Origin: Piscinibacter lacus
GTDB lineage: Bacteria; Pseudomonadota; Gammaproteobacteria; Burkholderiales; Burkholderiaceae_C
Reading direction: 5' to 3'
Assembly: GCF_016735685.1 (NCBI RefSeq)
Contig: NZ_JAERRA010000002.1
Span: 62,001 to 126,000 of the forward strand
DNA length: 64,000 nucleotides
Of this stretch, positions 55,366 to 64,000 are shown one piece after another; position 1 is the stretch's first letter; the number at the start of each line of letters is the position of its first letter. A model generated the notes under the pieces. The model was given only the letters and a program-made list of their open reading frames with translations, had not been told where the DNA came from and searched no databases. Made by a program: the position numbers and the translations under genes.

Positions 55366-56318
55366 GGCGGCGTCTGCTGCTGCAGGGCGCAGCCGCCCTG
55401 GCCTTGGCGACATCTCCCGCGCTGCGCGCTGCCGAGGGCGCGGCCGGCTTCGACACCCTGGACCTGGACTGGACCGACACCGCCCGTCAACGCCCGGTGC
55501 CGGTGCGGCTGCACCTGCCGCAGCAAGCGACGAAGGCCCGGCCGACGCCGCTGTTCGTGATCTCGCATGGCATCGGCGGCTCGCGAGGGGGCTACAGCTG
55601 GCTGGGCCGGCATCTGGCCTCGCAAGGCATTGCCTGCCTGCACTTGCAGCATGTGGGCAGCGACCGCAGCCTCTGGGGCGGGAGCGTCCTCGGCCTGGTG
55701 GGCCGCCTGCAAGCTGCCGCGCAGGATGAGGAGGCCCTGGCCCGCACCGAGGACTTCCGCTTTGCGCTGGACACCCTGCTGACCAGCGAAGCGGGCGAGC
55801 GCATCGACGTGCGCCGCATCGTCGCGACCGGCCACAGCTACGGAGCCAACACCAGCCTGCTGGTCGCCGGAGCCCAGGTGCAGCGCGAGGGTCAGCCCCT
55901 GCTGCTCGTCGACCCCCGGGTGGCCGCCGTCGTGGTGCTGAGCGCCCCGCCCTTCTATGGCCAGGGCGAGCCCGGGGACATCCTGGGCAACGTCAAGGTG
56001 CCGAGCCTGCACATCACCTGCACCGAAGACGTGATCCGCATCCCTGGCTACTGGAGCGACCTGGCAGACCGTCTGCGCGTCTATGAAGCCATCGGCAGCC
56101 GGCGCAAATGGCTTGCCGTCTTCCAGGGCGGTGCGCACAGCATGTTCACCGACCGCAACGGCCCCGGCGGCGCGCTCAATCCCCAGGCCAAGCGGGCGAG
56201 CCAGGCCTTGGTCACGGCCTTCATGCATGCAGTTTTTGAAGGGGACGAGCGCGCCCTGACGGCCTGGCCCGGCCAGCATGCGGACATCCTGGCGCGCTTC
56301 CAAGGGCCCACGGCCTGA
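55362..56318 (+). CDS. Exported alpha/beta hydrolase (PAF-acetylhydrolase-like)
   Basis: 318 aa. Signal peptide with RRR then LLLQGAAALALATSPALRA. Oxyanion motif FVISHGIGGSRGGYSW, nucleophile GHSYG with Ser in IVATGHSYGANTSLL, acid in ITCTEDVI and His in FQGGAHSMF. The start ATG overlaps the pump stop (ATGA), although the open frame extends far upstream. An esterase exported with an efflux operon might detoxify the same compound; substrate unknown. Confidence 0.8.
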   Translation: MRRRLLLQGAAALALATSPALRAAEGAAGFDTLDLDWTDTARQRPVPVRLHLPQQATKARPTPLFVISHGIGGSRGGYSWLGRHLASQGIACLHLQHVGSDRSLWGGSVLGLVGRLQAAAQDEEALARTEDFRFALDTLLTSEAGERIDVRRIVATGHSYGANTSLLVAGAQVQREGQPLLLVDPRVAAVVVLSAPPFYGQGEPGDILGNVKVPSLHITCTEDVIRIPGYWSDLADRLRVYEAIGSRRKWLAVFQGGAHSMFTDRNGPGGALNPQAKRASQALVTAFMHAVFEGDERALTAWPGQHADILARFQGPTA

Positions 56319-56356
56319 GGCGGGCGGATGCGACACAGCCCGACCGCGGCCCGGTC

Positions 56357-57268
56357 CTAGGCCGGAGCCCTCGCACGGCAGTAGACGGTGTTGAGCCGGC
56401 TGCGGTGCTGGGGCCGGAAGCCGCGCGCATGCAGGGCGGCCGGCAGGTCCTGGCGCCAGAGGTGCTCGGAGTTCTCGATCACCAGGCAAACCGGCAGGCG
56501 CGCCTCGGGCTGGTGGCGCAGGTAGTCCATCAGCGCGCTGTCCTCGGCGCCCTCGATGTCGATCTTGATCGCGTCGACCCGCTCGATCCCCTGGGCGTCG
56601 AGGATCTGCGCCAGCGGCCGGCAGCTCACCGTCGAGACCGGCGCCTCGGGCCGGGTTGCCGCACCGGCGTCCGCGCCCGACCGGCCGCGCGGCAGCAGGC
56701 TGGAGCCGCCGAGATTGCCCGGGTCGAGGTGCAGGCGCAGCTCGCCGCCGGCGTCGTGCACGCCCAGGCGCTCGATCTGCACCCGCGGCCCGTCGGGCCG
56801 GTCGGCCAGGGTGGCCTGCACATTGAAGCGCAGGCGCTCGAAGGTGGGCGGATGCGGCTCCAGCGCCAGCACCCGGCCCCGCGGGCCGAGCTGGGTGGCG
56901 ATGTCCAGGGTGTAGAGGCCGACATTCGCCCCGATGTCGACAAAGGTCCCGTCGGGGCCCAGGGCCTGCACGATCAGCCGGCGCTCCTCGGCATCGAAGC
57001 GCCAGGGCATGAAGACGAACTTGCGCTCGGAATGGTTGTCGCGCAGCCAGCAGCGCAGGCGCAGCCGGCCGACGACGACATCAAGCGGCAGCGCATGCCG
57101 GCGCAGCACCAGGGCCCGCACGAGCTGCGCGAACTGCTGGCCCAGCCAGTTCCGCGGCGCGGACTGGGCCAGGCGGATCAGGTGGCCCAGACGGGCCGAG
57201 GGCGCATGGGCGCCGAAGCCGGCATCGGCAAGAGGGGCGGACCGCCGGGTCGGGGAGAGAGGGGGCAT
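56357..57268 (-). CDS. FkbM-family methyltransferase
   Basis: 303 aa. SAM-binding GTFVDIGANVGLYTLDIA, then LALEPHPPTFERLRFN and the FkbM-typical VDAIKIDIEGAEDSALMDYL. Such enzymes O-methylate sugars or secondary metabolites. 99 bp downstream of pstB on the same strand, so possibly an operon tail. Target unknown. Confidence 0.82.
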   Translation of the reverse strand: MPPLSPTRRSAPLADAGFGAHAPSARLGHLIRLAQSAPRNWLGQQFAQLVRALVLRRHALPLDVVVGRLRLRCWLRDNHSERKFVFMPWRFDAEERRLIVQALGPDGTFVDIGANVGLYTLDIATQLGPRGRVLALEPHPPTFERLRFNVQATLADRPDGPRVQIERLGVHDAGGELRLHLDPGNLGGSSLLPRGRSGADAGAATRPEAPVSTVSCRPLAQILDAQGIERVDAIKIDIEGAEDSALMDYLRHQPEARLPVCLVIENSEHLWRQDLPAALHARGFRPQHRSRLNTVYCRARAPA

Positions 57269-57367
57269 CGGGGCACTTCGAGGCGGGAAAGCGCGGCTTG
57301 TAAGCCCCGGGCATGAAGACCACCTGAAGTTGCCATGCGGGGCAGCACCCGCCCGGCCCCGCGCCGC

Positions 57368-58213
57368 TCAGCCCCGCGCGCCCGAAAGGTAGGCCGCCGT
57401 CAGCGCATGCTCGGGCGCCTCGAACAGGTGGCTGCCCTGCTCGACCAGCTGGCCGACCTGGCCCTGCAGCCAGAAGAAGGCGGCGTAGTTCGCGATGCGG
57501 CGCGCCTGGGCCAGGTTGTGGGTGACGATCACCACGGTGTAGCGGCCGCGCAGGCGGACGATCAGGTCCTCCACCACGGCCGAGGCCAGCGGGTCGAGCG
57601 CGCTGCAGGGCTCGTCCATCAGCAGCACCTCGGGCCGCAGCACCAGCGCGCGGGCCACGCACAGGCGCTGCTGCTGGCCGCCGGACAGGCCCAGGGCCGG
57701 CGCGTCCAGGCGCCCGGCCACCTCGTCCCACAGGCCGACATCGCGCAACGCGGTCTCGATGCGCGCCTCGCGCTCGCCGCGGTCGGCCACGCCGTGCTCG
57801 CGCAGCGGCAGGTCGAGGTTGCGGCGGATCGAAAGCGGAAAGGGATTGGGCCGCTGGAAGACCATGCCGATGCGGCGGCGCAGGGCCATCAGGTCCAGCG
57901 CGGGGTCGAGCAGGTCCAGGCCGTCGAAGCGCAGCCGGCCGCTGACGCGCGCGCCGGGGCTGATGTCGCTCATGCGGTTGAGCGTGCCGAGGAAGCTGGT
58001 CTTGCCGCAGCCCGAGGGGCCGATCAGGGCGGTGATGCAGCCGCGCGGGATGTCCAGGCTGACGCCGGCCAGCACGGTGCGCGGGCCGTAGGCGACGGCC
58101 AGCTCGCGCACCTCGATCAGGGTCTCGGGCCGGCAGCAGGGCCGGCCCAACTGGACCTGGCCGAGGGTGTGGGCGGGCACGGGCGCTTCGGGGGGCATGG
58201 CGGGTTCGTTCAC
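57368..58213 (-). CDS. pstB: Phosphate ABC transporter ATPase
   Basis: 281 aa. Walker A GPSGCGKTS, Q-loop region MVFQRPNPFPLS typical of PstB, signature LSGGQQQRLCVARAL and Walker B VLLMDEPCSALDP. GTG start six bases after the pstA stop, with the same 21-bp intercistronic block as in front of pstA. About 25 residues of leader precede the core. No phoU follows. Confidence 0.94.
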   Translation of the reverse strand: MNEPAMPPEAPVPAHTLGQVQLGRPCCRPETLIEVRELAVAYGPRTVLAGVSLDIPRGCITALIGPSGCGKTSFLGTLNRMSDISPGARVSGRLRFDGLDLLDPALDLMALRRRIGMVFQRPNPFPLSIRRNLDLPLREHGVADRGEREARIETALRDVGLWDEVAGRLDAPALGLSGGQQQRLCVARALVLRPEVLLMDEPCSALDPLASAVVEDLIVRLRGRYTVVIVTHNLAQARRIANYAAFFWLQGQVGQLVEQGSHLFEAPEHALTAAYLSGARG

Positions 58214-58219
58214 ACCTTC

Positions 58220-59107
58220 TCAGGCCGGACCCATGCGGCGCCGGACCCAGCGGTCCGAGGCGCGCAGGGCCGCGAGGTTGAGGACGAGGATGAGCGCGAC
58301 CAGCACCAGCGCGCTGGCCTGGGCGGCGCGGTCGCCGCCGCTCACGTTCATGGACAGCTCGTAGATGTGCACGGCCAGCGAGCGGCCCGAGTCGAGCAGC
58401 GAAGCAGGCATGCGGTCGGCATAGCCGCTGGTGAAGAGCAGCGCGGCGGTCTCGGCCGTGGCACGGCCCAGGCCCAGCATCACGCCGGCCAGCAGGGCCG
58501 GCGCGGCGGCCGGCAGCAGCACATGACGCAGCGCGGTGCTGCGGCGCAGGCCCAGGGCGGCGGCGCCGCGGCGCCAGTCGGGGTCGACGGCGTGCAGGCC
58601 GGCCTCGGCGCTGCGGATCAGCAGGGGCAGGATCATGCAGGCCAGGGTCAGGCCGCCGGCCAGCAGCGAGTAGCCCAGCCAGGGCCCGAACAGGGCATGG
58701 CCGGCCAGGCCGAAGACGATGGAGGGCACGCCGGCCAGCACGTCCAGGCTGAGCCGCAGCCCCCGCGCGGCCGGGCCGCCGAGCCGCGTGAACTCGACCA
58801 GCCAGACGGCCGTGGCCAGGCCCAGCGGCAGGGCCACGGCCAGCGCGATCAGCACCAGGGCCAGGGTCGAGACCAGGATGGGCGCGATGCCGCCGGCCCG
58901 GCCCGAGGCGCGCGGTTCGCTGACGAGGAAATCCCAGGAAAGATGGCCGAAGCCCTGCACCGCCAGGTCCAGCAGCAGGGCGAACAGGGCGGCGAGCAGG
59001 GTCCAGGCCGCCGCGCGGATGCCGAGGTCGAACAGGCCGTCCTTGAGCCGGGCGCGGCGGGTTGCGCGGGGACGGGCGGTGGCGGCAGGCATGGAGAGTT
59101 CGTTCAC
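58220..59107 (-). CDS. pstA: Phosphate ABC transporter permease PstA
   Basis: 295 aa, six membrane helices starting near residue 30; the binding-protein-dependent transport EAA-like loop is AAALGLRRSTALRHVLLPAAAPALLAGVMLG. GTG start at 59107, six bp past the pstC stop; an ATG five codons later is an alternative. Confidence 0.92.
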   Translation of the reverse strand: MNELSMPAATARPRATRRARLKDGLFDLGIRAAAWTLLAALFALLLDLAVQGFGHLSWDFLVSEPRASGRAGGIAPILVSTLALVLIALAVALPLGLATAVWLVEFTRLGGPAARGLRLSLDVLAGVPSIVFGLAGHALFGPWLGYSLLAGGLTLACMILPLLIRSAEAGLHAVDPDWRRGAAALGLRRSTALRHVLLPAAAPALLAGVMLGLGRATAETAALLFTSGYADRMPASLLDSGRSLAVHIYELSMNVSGGDRAAQASALVLVALILVLNLAALRASDRWVRRRMGPA

Positions 59108-59113
59108 GCCTTC

Positions 59114-60046
59114 TCAGGGCAGGGGCCGCAGCGCGGCCGGGGCGGCCGGGGTATCCGCCCCCGGCAAGGTCTGCGCGCGGCCGGCGCGCAGGCCGCGGCC
59201 AGCCAGCAGGCCCAGGCCGGCCAGCAGCAGCACCAGGGCGGTGAGCAGCAGGCCGGCGGCATAGAGGCTGGCGCGGTGCAGGCCCTCGGCATAGGCCATC
59301 TCCAGGGCGATGTTGGCGGTCAGCACCCGCAGCGGCTCGAACAGGCCGGCGGGCCAGGCCACGACATTGCCGGCGACCATCAGCACGGCCAGGGTCTCGC
59401 CCAGGGCGCGCGCCAGGGCCAGCAGCAGGGCGGCCCACAGGCCGGACCGGGCCGCCGGCAGGGCCACGCCCAGGACGATGGCGCGGCGGCTCAGGCCCAG
59501 GGCGGCGGCGCCTTGCAGCACCGACCGGGGCACCTGGGCCAGCGCGGCGCTGGCCAGCAGGGCCACGGTCGGCACGATCATCAGGGCCAGCACCAGCATG
59601 GCGGCCAGCAGGCTGGCGCCGGGCGGCTGCCAGCGGCCGATCAGCGGCACCAGCACGGTCAGGCCCCAGAGGCCGAAGACCACCGAGGGGATGCCGGCCA
59701 GCAGGCCGATCGCCAGGCGCTGCAGCCGCGCCGTGCGCGGGCCGGCCAGGAAGTGTTCGTGGATCGCGCAGGCCAGGCCGAAGGGCGCGGCCAGCAGCAG
59801 GGCGCCGCCGGCCGCGGCGGCGCTGGCGGCGATCATGGGCGAGAGGTCGAAGCGCCCCTCCAGCGGATGCCAGCCGCCCGGCCCGCCGTCCAGGCCGAGC
59901 AGGCCGCCCAGGCCCGGCGCCTGCGGCCCGGCGAGCACCGGCCAGGACCGGATCAGCAAGTGAGCGACGATGCCGAGCAGCAGCACGCCGCTGAGCAGGG
60001 CCAGCGCGCCCAGCGCCCGGCCCAGGCCGCGTTCAGACCGGGACAA
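59114..60046 (-). CDS. pstC: Phosphate ABC transporter permease PstC
   Basis: 310 aa from a TTG start. LSRSERGLGRALGALALLSGV leads into the first of six helices, and AAALGLSRRAIVLGVALPAARSG is the EAA loop. TTG at 60046 has GGGAG seven bases upstream and lies inside the end of pstS; the more distant ATG at 60091 would add residues copied from the overlapping frame. Short for PstC, with a compact periplasmic loop. Confidence 0.88.
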   Translation of the reverse strand: MSRSERGLGRALGALALLSGVLLLGIVAHLLIRSWPVLAGPQAPGLGGLLGLDGGPGGWHPLEGRFDLSPMIAASAAAAGGALLLAAPFGLACAIHEHFLAGPRTARLQRLAIGLLAGIPSVVFGLWGLTVLVPLIGRWQPPGASLLAAMLVLALMIVPTVALLASAALAQVPRSVLQGAAALGLSRRAIVLGVALPAARSGLWAALLLALARALGETLAVLMVAGNVVAWPAGLFEPLRVLTANIALEMAYAEGLHRASLYAAGLLLTALVLLLAGLGLLAGRGLRAGRAQTLPGADTPAAPAALRPLP

Positions 60047-60854
60047 AGAACTGCTCCCGCACCAGGTCGTGCACGGCGGGCGAGCGGGCATAGGCCAGGA
60101 AGCGCGCGGCCAGGCCGGTGGGGGCTTGGGCGCTGACGAGGTTCAGCGGCCGGCTGATGGGGAAGCGGCCGCGCTGCACTTCAGCCACGGTGGCCGGCAC
60201 GCCGTCCATGGGCAGCAGCCGGATCGGCGTGCCCAGGCCGGCCTCGAACTCGGCGCTGCCGATCGAGACGTAGCCGATCGCGCCCGGATTGCCCGCCACG
60301 GTCTTGATGCCCTGGGCGTTGTCGCCGATCACCACCTGCGGCTTGACCGCGCTGCCGGGCAGACCGAAGTGCTGGAGAAACAGCTCCTGCGTCGAGCGGC
60401 CCTCGGCCTTGTGGACCACGCTGATCGGCCGGGCCGGGCCGCCCACCGCCGCCCAGTCGCGCACCTGGCCGGTGTAGATGGCCTGCACCTGGGCCGCGCT
60501 CAGCGCCACCACCGGATTGCTGCGGTGGACGATGAGGCCGATGCCGTCGCGCGCCAGGGTGTAGGCCTGTAAGTCGGCTTCCTCGGGCTTGAGCGCACGC
60601 GAGACCATGCCGAAGGCGACACGACCCTGGCGGGCATCGGCCAGGCCGCGGCTGGAGCCGCCGGTCTGCACCTCGATGCGCACGCCGGGGTTCAGCGACT
60701 CGAAGCGCTTGGCGATCTCCAGCACCAGGGGTGCGACGGTGCTGGAGCCGCTCAGCAGCAGGCGCTTGTCCGCCTGCGCGCGCAGGCCGGTCGGTCGGGC
60801 GGCCAGCAGCGGGGCCAGCAGGCCGACCGCCAGCAGGGGACGGCGCGACAGCAT
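60033..60854 (-). CDS. pstS: Phosphate-binding protein PstS-like
   Basis: 273 aa with signal peptide (to about LRAQA, residue 27). Phosphate-binding motifs LLSGSSTVAPL and VQTGGSSRGLAD match the PBP-type (PstS-2) group. Ten bp after arsM, so the phosphate system is co-transcribed with an arsenic methyltransferase; its true role may be arsenate/phosphate discrimination. Confidence 0.9.
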   Translation of the reverse strand: MLSRRPLLAVGLLAPLLAARPTGLRAQADKRLLLSGSSTVAPLVLEIAKRFESLNPGVRIEVQTGGSSRGLADARQGRVAFGMVSRALKPEEADLQAYTLARDGIGLIVHRSNPVVALSAAQVQAIYTGQVRDWAAVGGPARPISVVHKAEGRSTQELFLQHFGLPGSAVKPQVVIGDNAQGIKTVAGNPGAIGYVSIGSAEFEAGLGTPIRLLPMDGVPATVAEVQRGRFPISRPLNLVSAQAPTGLAARFLAYARSPAVHDLVREQFFVPV

Positions 60855-60864
60855 CGCACGCGGC

Positions 60865-61923
60865 TCAGCAGCAGGCGCCCGAGGCGCCGGAGCCGGCCGC
60901 CGCGGTGTCGAAGGGCATGCTGCTGCCGCAGCCCTCGAACAGGCCGAAGTGGCGCGAGAAATCGCCGATGAAATCGAAGTGCTGTGCGAAGCGGGTGCCG
61001 TGCAGCATGTGCCAGGTGTTGCCGCAGACCGGGAAGACGCGGCCGGTGGCCAGGTCATGGTGCTTGTCGAGCACGAAGCGCTGCGGATGCTCGGGCACGG
61101 TGCCGCGGTAGATCACGGCCTGGCCGTAGTCCTCGCAGGCGCTCTCCAGCGCCTCCAGCTTGAACAGGCGGTAGGTGGCCGAGAAGAAGCGCAGCGGCGC
61201 GGCGCGGGCGGCCAGGGCCGGGTCGGTGATGTCGAGCGGGCGGTCGTCGACCAGGCGCGGATCGGCAAAGCCGTGGCGCTGGGCCAGGCGCAGGAAGTCG
61301 TTCCAGTACAGCGCGCCGCCCAGGCATTCGCCGTAGAGCACGGCATCGTTGCGCACGGCCTCGGGCACGCGGCGGTCGGCATAGACATCGGAGAAGTAGA
61401 ACTCGCCGCCCGGCTTGAGCAGGCGCTGCACGCCGGCCAGCACGGCATCCTTGTCCGGCGAGAGGTTGACGACGCAGTTGGAGACGATCACGTCGAAGCT
61501 GCCCGGGGCGAGGTCGAGCTCGTCGAGGCGCTCGATGTAGCCCTGCAGGAAGCGCACGTTGTCGTAGCCGAAGAGGGCGGCATGGTGGGCGCGGTGGCGC
61601 TCGGCCACGGCGAGCTGCTCGTCGGTCATGTCGACGCCGACGACCTCGCCGCGCGGGCCGACGAGCTGGGCCAGGGCATAGACATCGCGGCCGGCGCCGC
61701 AGCCCAGGTCGAGCACGCGGCAGCCTTCGAGCAGCGGCGGGCAGACCAGGCCGCAGCCGTAGTAGCGGTCCAGCACCTCGGGGTGGATGCGGGCCAGCAG
61801 CGGCCGCAGCCAGATCGGCACCGCGCTGGCATCGCAGCAGGCGCTGGTCTTGAGATCGGCCGTGCCCTGGAGCTGGCGGCCGTAGTAGTCCTTGACCTGA
61901 TCCTTGACTTGATCCTGCTGCAT
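60865..61923 (-). CDS. arsM: Arsenite S-adenosylmethionine methyltransferase
   Basis: 352 aa. SAM motif VLDLGCGAGRDVYALAQLVG at 70-89, then FDVIVSNCVVNLSPDK with Cys150 in the place of the As-binding Cys, plus C29-C30, C200 and a CC C-terminus (351-352). The opening DYYGRQLQGTADLKTSACC is typical of ArsM. It converts arsenite to methylated arsenicals, the first step to arsenosugars. First gene of arsM-pstSCAB. Start MQQDQVKDQ is chosen by this conserved opening. Confidence 0.9.
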   Translation of the reverse strand: MQQDQVKDQVKDYYGRQLQGTADLKTSACCDASAVPIWLRPLLARIHPEVLDRYYGCGLVCPPLLEGCRVLDLGCGAGRDVYALAQLVGPRGEVVGVDMTDEQLAVAERHRAHHAALFGYDNVRFLQGYIERLDELDLAPGSFDVIVSNCVVNLSPDKDAVLAGVQRLLKPGGEFYFSDVYADRRVPEAVRNDAVLYGECLGGALYWNDFLRLAQRHGFADPRLVDDRPLDITDPALAARAAPLRFFSATYRLFKLEALESACEDYGQAVIYRGTVPEHPQRFVLDKHHDLATGRVFPVCGNTWHMLHGTRFAQHFDFIGDFSRHFGLFEGCGSSMPFDTAAAGSGASGACC

Positions 61924-62012
61924 GGTGGGAAAGCGGAGGGTTGAAACGGAAGAGAAAGGCGGGCGCCCGCAGGCCCCCAGTGTGCTTTTGCGTCGCCCCG
62001 CCGGGGCAGACC

Positions 62013-62594
62013 TTACAGCGCCAGCAGATGCTGCCGGTAGTAAGCCAGCTCGTCGATGGATTCGTGGATGTCGGCCAGCGCGGTGTGGGCTTGCTGCTTG
62101 CGGAAGCCGTCGAGGATGGCCGGCTTCCAGCGCTTGGCCAGTTCCTTGAGCGTGGACACGTCGAGGTTGCGGTAGTGGAAGAAGGCTTCCAGCTTGGGCA
62201 TGTCCTTGGCCAGGAAGCGGCGGTCCTGGCAGATCGAGTTGCCGCACATGGGCGAGCCGCGCTCGCCGATGTAGGCCTTGAGGAAGTCGATCACGGCGGC
62301 CTCGGCCTGGGCCTCGTCGACGGTGGAGGCGCGCACGCGGTCGATCAGGCCGCTCTTGCCGTGGGTGCCCTTGTTCCAGGCGTCCATGCCGTCGAGCACG
62401 GCATCGCTCTGGTGGATCGCGAAGACCGGGCCTTCCACGCGCACGCCAAGCTGGGCATCGGTGACGACGACGGCGATCTCCAGGATGCGGTCCTTCACCG
62501 TGTCGAGGCCGCTCATCTCCAGATCGATCCAGATCAGGTTGTCGGCCTTCTTGGGCAGGCCGGGCGCGGCGGGAGGGTCGGTCGGAAGGCTCAT
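62013..62594 (-). CDS. orn: Oligoribonuclease
   Basis: 193 aa DEDDh 3'-5' exonuclease: [11 protein letters not shown] (motif I), [22 protein letters not shown] (motif II region) and [17 protein letters not shown] with the DEDDh His and Asp. Degrades 2-5-nt RNAs and pGpG. An N-terminal Pro-rich leader of about 17 residues. Divergent from the M48 protease gene. Confidence 0.96.
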   Translation of the reverse strand: MSLPTDPPAAPGLPKKADNLIWIDLEMSGLDTVKDRILEIAVVVTDAQLGVRVEGPVFAIHQSDAVLDGMDAWNKGTHGKSGLIDRVRASTVDEAQAEAAVIDFLKAYIGERGSPMCGNSICQDRRFLAKDMPKLEAFFHYRNLDVSTLKELAKRWKPAILDGFRKQQAHTALADIHESIDELAYYRQHLLAL

Positions 62595-62695
62595 CGGCGG
62601 GACTTCGGGATGCGTGGGTTTACGGGCCGCGGCGCAGTGTGGATGCGGCGCCGTGCCGGGTCGGGCGATTGTGGGCCAGCCCTTAAACTGGATCG

Positions 62696-63982
62696 ATGCA
62701 TCCCCTGGCCTTCACTGCCCTCTTCGCCACCTTCCTGCTGGCCTCGCTGGCGCTCAAGCTCTGGCTGGCGACACGGCAGATGCGGCATGTGGCCCGCCAC
62801 CGCGGCCAGGTGCCGGCAGCCTTCCAGGGCGTGGTCAGCCTGGCCACCCACCAGCGCGCGGCCGACTACACCCTGGCCAAGGGCCGCTTCGGCCTGGTGC
62901 AGATCGCCTGGTCCACGCTGCTGCTGCTGGGCTGGACCCTGCTCGGCGGCCTGGAGGTGCTGAACCAGTTCGTCGCGATCCAGGTCGGCGATTCGCTCGG
63001 GCCGGTGGCCCACCAGCTCCTGCTGCTGGCGGCCTTCGCGCTGCTGAGCGCGCTGCTGGAGGCGCCGCTCGATGCCTGGCACACCTTCAAGCTGGAGCAG
63101 GCGCATGGCTTCAACCGCATGAGCGCGGGCCTGTGGCTGGGCGACCAGCTCAAGGGCCTGGCGGTCGGCGCGGTCTTCGGCGGCGCGATCGCCGCCCTCA
63201 TCCTCTGGCTGATGGGCGCGGCCGGCCCGGCCTGGTGGCTGTGGGCCTGGGGCGCCTGGATGGGCTTCAACCTGCTGATCCTGGTGCTCTACCCGGGCGT
63301 GATCGCGCCACTCTTCAATCGCTTCGAGCCGCTGCAGGACGAGGCCGTGAAGCGCCGCGTGCAGGCCCTGATGGCGCGCTGCGGCTTCAGCGCCCAGGGC
63401 CTCTATGTGATGGACGGCAGCCGCCGCTCGGCCCATGCCAACGCCTACTTCACCGGCTTCGGCGCGGCCAAGCGGGTGGTCTTCTTCGACACCCTGCTGG
63501 GCAAGCTCAGCGGGCCCGAGCTGGAAGCGGTGCTGGCCCATGAGCTGGGCCACTTCAAGCACCGCCACGTGCCCAAGCGCATCCTGGGCATGTTCGCGCT
63601 CAGCGGCCTGGGCTTCGCGCTGCTGGGCTGGCTGGGCCAACAGGCCTGGTTCTACACCGGCCTGGGCGTGACGCCGCAACTCGCCGCGCCGAACGATGCG
63701 CTGGCCCTGCTGCTCTTCCTGCTGGCCGGGCCGGTGTTCAGCTTCTTCCTCGGGCCGGTCTTCGCGGCGATGTCGCGGCGCGACGAATACCAGGCCGATG
63801 CCTATGCCGCAGCCCAGACCGACGCCGCCGACCTGCGCGCCGCCCTGCTCAAGCTGATCGAGGACAACGCGGCCACCCTGACGCCGGACCGGCTCTACGC
63901 GGCCTTCTACTACTCGCACCCGCCGGCCGCCGAGCGCCTGGCCGCGCTGCAGGCCCTGGGGCCGGCCCCGCAGGCCGCGTGA
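62696..63982 (+). CDS. CAAX prenyl protease-like M48 metallopeptidase
   Basis: 428 aa membrane zinc protease (Ste24/M48A type). Multiple N-terminal helices, then the zinc motif [10 protein letters not shown] (HExxH at about 281-285) and the distal Glu in [13 protein letters not shown]. Eukaryotic relatives process prenylated proteins; bacterial ones act in membrane protein quality control. Stop is 18 bp before the window edge. Confidence 0.9.
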   Translation: MHPLAFTALFATFLLASLALKLWLATRQMRHVARHRGQVPAAFQGVVSLATHQRAADYTLAKGRFGLVQIAWSTLLLLGWTLLGGLEVLNQFVAIQVGDSLGPVAHQLLLLAAFALLSALLEAPLDAWHTFKLEQAHGFNRMSAGLWLGDQLKGLAVGAVFGGAIAALILWLMGAAGPAWWLWAWGAWMGFNLLILVLYPGVIAPLFNRFEPLQDEAVKRRVQALMARCGFSAQGLYVMDGSRRSAHANAYFTGFGAAKRVVFFDTLLGKLSGPELEAVLAHELGHFKHRHVPKRILGMFALSGLGFALLGWLGQQAWFYTGLGVTPQLAAPNDALALLLFLLAGPVFSFFLGPVFAAMSRRDEYQADAYAAAQTDAADLRAALLKLIEDNAATLTPDRLYAAFYYSHPPAAERLAALQALGPAPQAA

Positions 63983-64000
63983 AGCGCGCCCGCGCCGCGC

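Noticed and set aside
49876..55413. An 1845-codon open frame on the minus strand opposite the RND operon
   Set aside because: It is low in complexity (Gly, Gln, His, Ala) and lies antisense to three clear efflux genes, so it is a shadow.
60047..60091. ATG 60091 as the pstC start
   Set aside because: It has no ribosome site and the added residues arise from overlap with pstS; TTG 60046 with GGGAG is better.

Overview
The window is very GC-rich (about 70 % by eye), densely packed and carries no tRNA, rRNA, insertion sequence or CRISPR that I could see. Gene content points to a methylotrophic betaproteobacterium of the order Burkholderiales, probably in the Rubrivivax/Methylibium/Leptothrix area: a PQQ alcohol dehydrogenase of the kind known as MDH2 in Methylibium and Methyloversatilis, pqqBCDE, a ped-like accessory cluster, and the archaeal-type tetrahydromethanopterin (H4MPT) genes fhcBADC and fae. 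The taxonomic placement is inference from gene content, not from a marker gene.

Region 1 (1-9.4 kb): a tungsten aldehyde oxidoreductase operon (aorABC, then the start of a MoaD/ThiS-like gene that runs off the left edge), preceded by a pedF-like cytochrome c and a MoxJ-like periplasmic protein. A sigma-54 activator is encoded divergently, and a consensus sigma-54 promoter lies in front of the cytochrome gene. An S33-type hydrolase follows.

Region 2 (9.7-20.6 kb): pqqBCDE without a visible pqqA, then a long co-directional run: the PQQ-associated ABC system (ATPase, beta-propeller, binding protein, permease), a four-gene envelope module (TolQ/ExbB-like, TolR/ExbD-like, a 2-TM protein, a lipoprotein) and a Bug-type binding protein.

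Region 3 (20.7-31.3 kb): two NarL-type two-component systems flank a TonB-dependent receptor. After a regulatory gap with a terminator and a possible small RNA come the PQQ methanol/ethanol dehydrogenase, an exported pentapeptide-repeat protein and a second PedF-like cytochrome. The dehydrogenase has Ser, not Asp, two residues after the catalytic Asp, so it is not a canonical lanthanide XoxF.

Region 4 (31.4-43.6 kb): C1 cofactor and C1 transfer genes. Three minus-strand genes resemble MfnD, MfnF and MfnE (methylofuran synthesis). On the plus strand are a HisA-like gene, a long structured leader, fhcBADC, fae, a pabBC fusion (4-aminobenzoate for H4MPT) and a HAD hydrolase that seems to start at CTG. 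Together the window can take methanol to formaldehyde in the periplasm (PQQ enzyme plus cytochrome) and formaldehyde to formate in the cytoplasm (Fae and Fhc; mtdB and mch are not here).

Region 5 (43.6-64 kb): mostly general functions: DUF599 protein, two flavoproteins, pirin with a divergent LysR regulator, gluQ, a TetR-controlled RND efflux operon whose pump gene carries an in-frame palindromic insertion, a secreted alpha/beta hydrolase, an FkbM methyltransferase, an arsM-pstSCAB operon that links arsenic methylation to phosphate uptake, orn, and a CAAX-type M48 protease.
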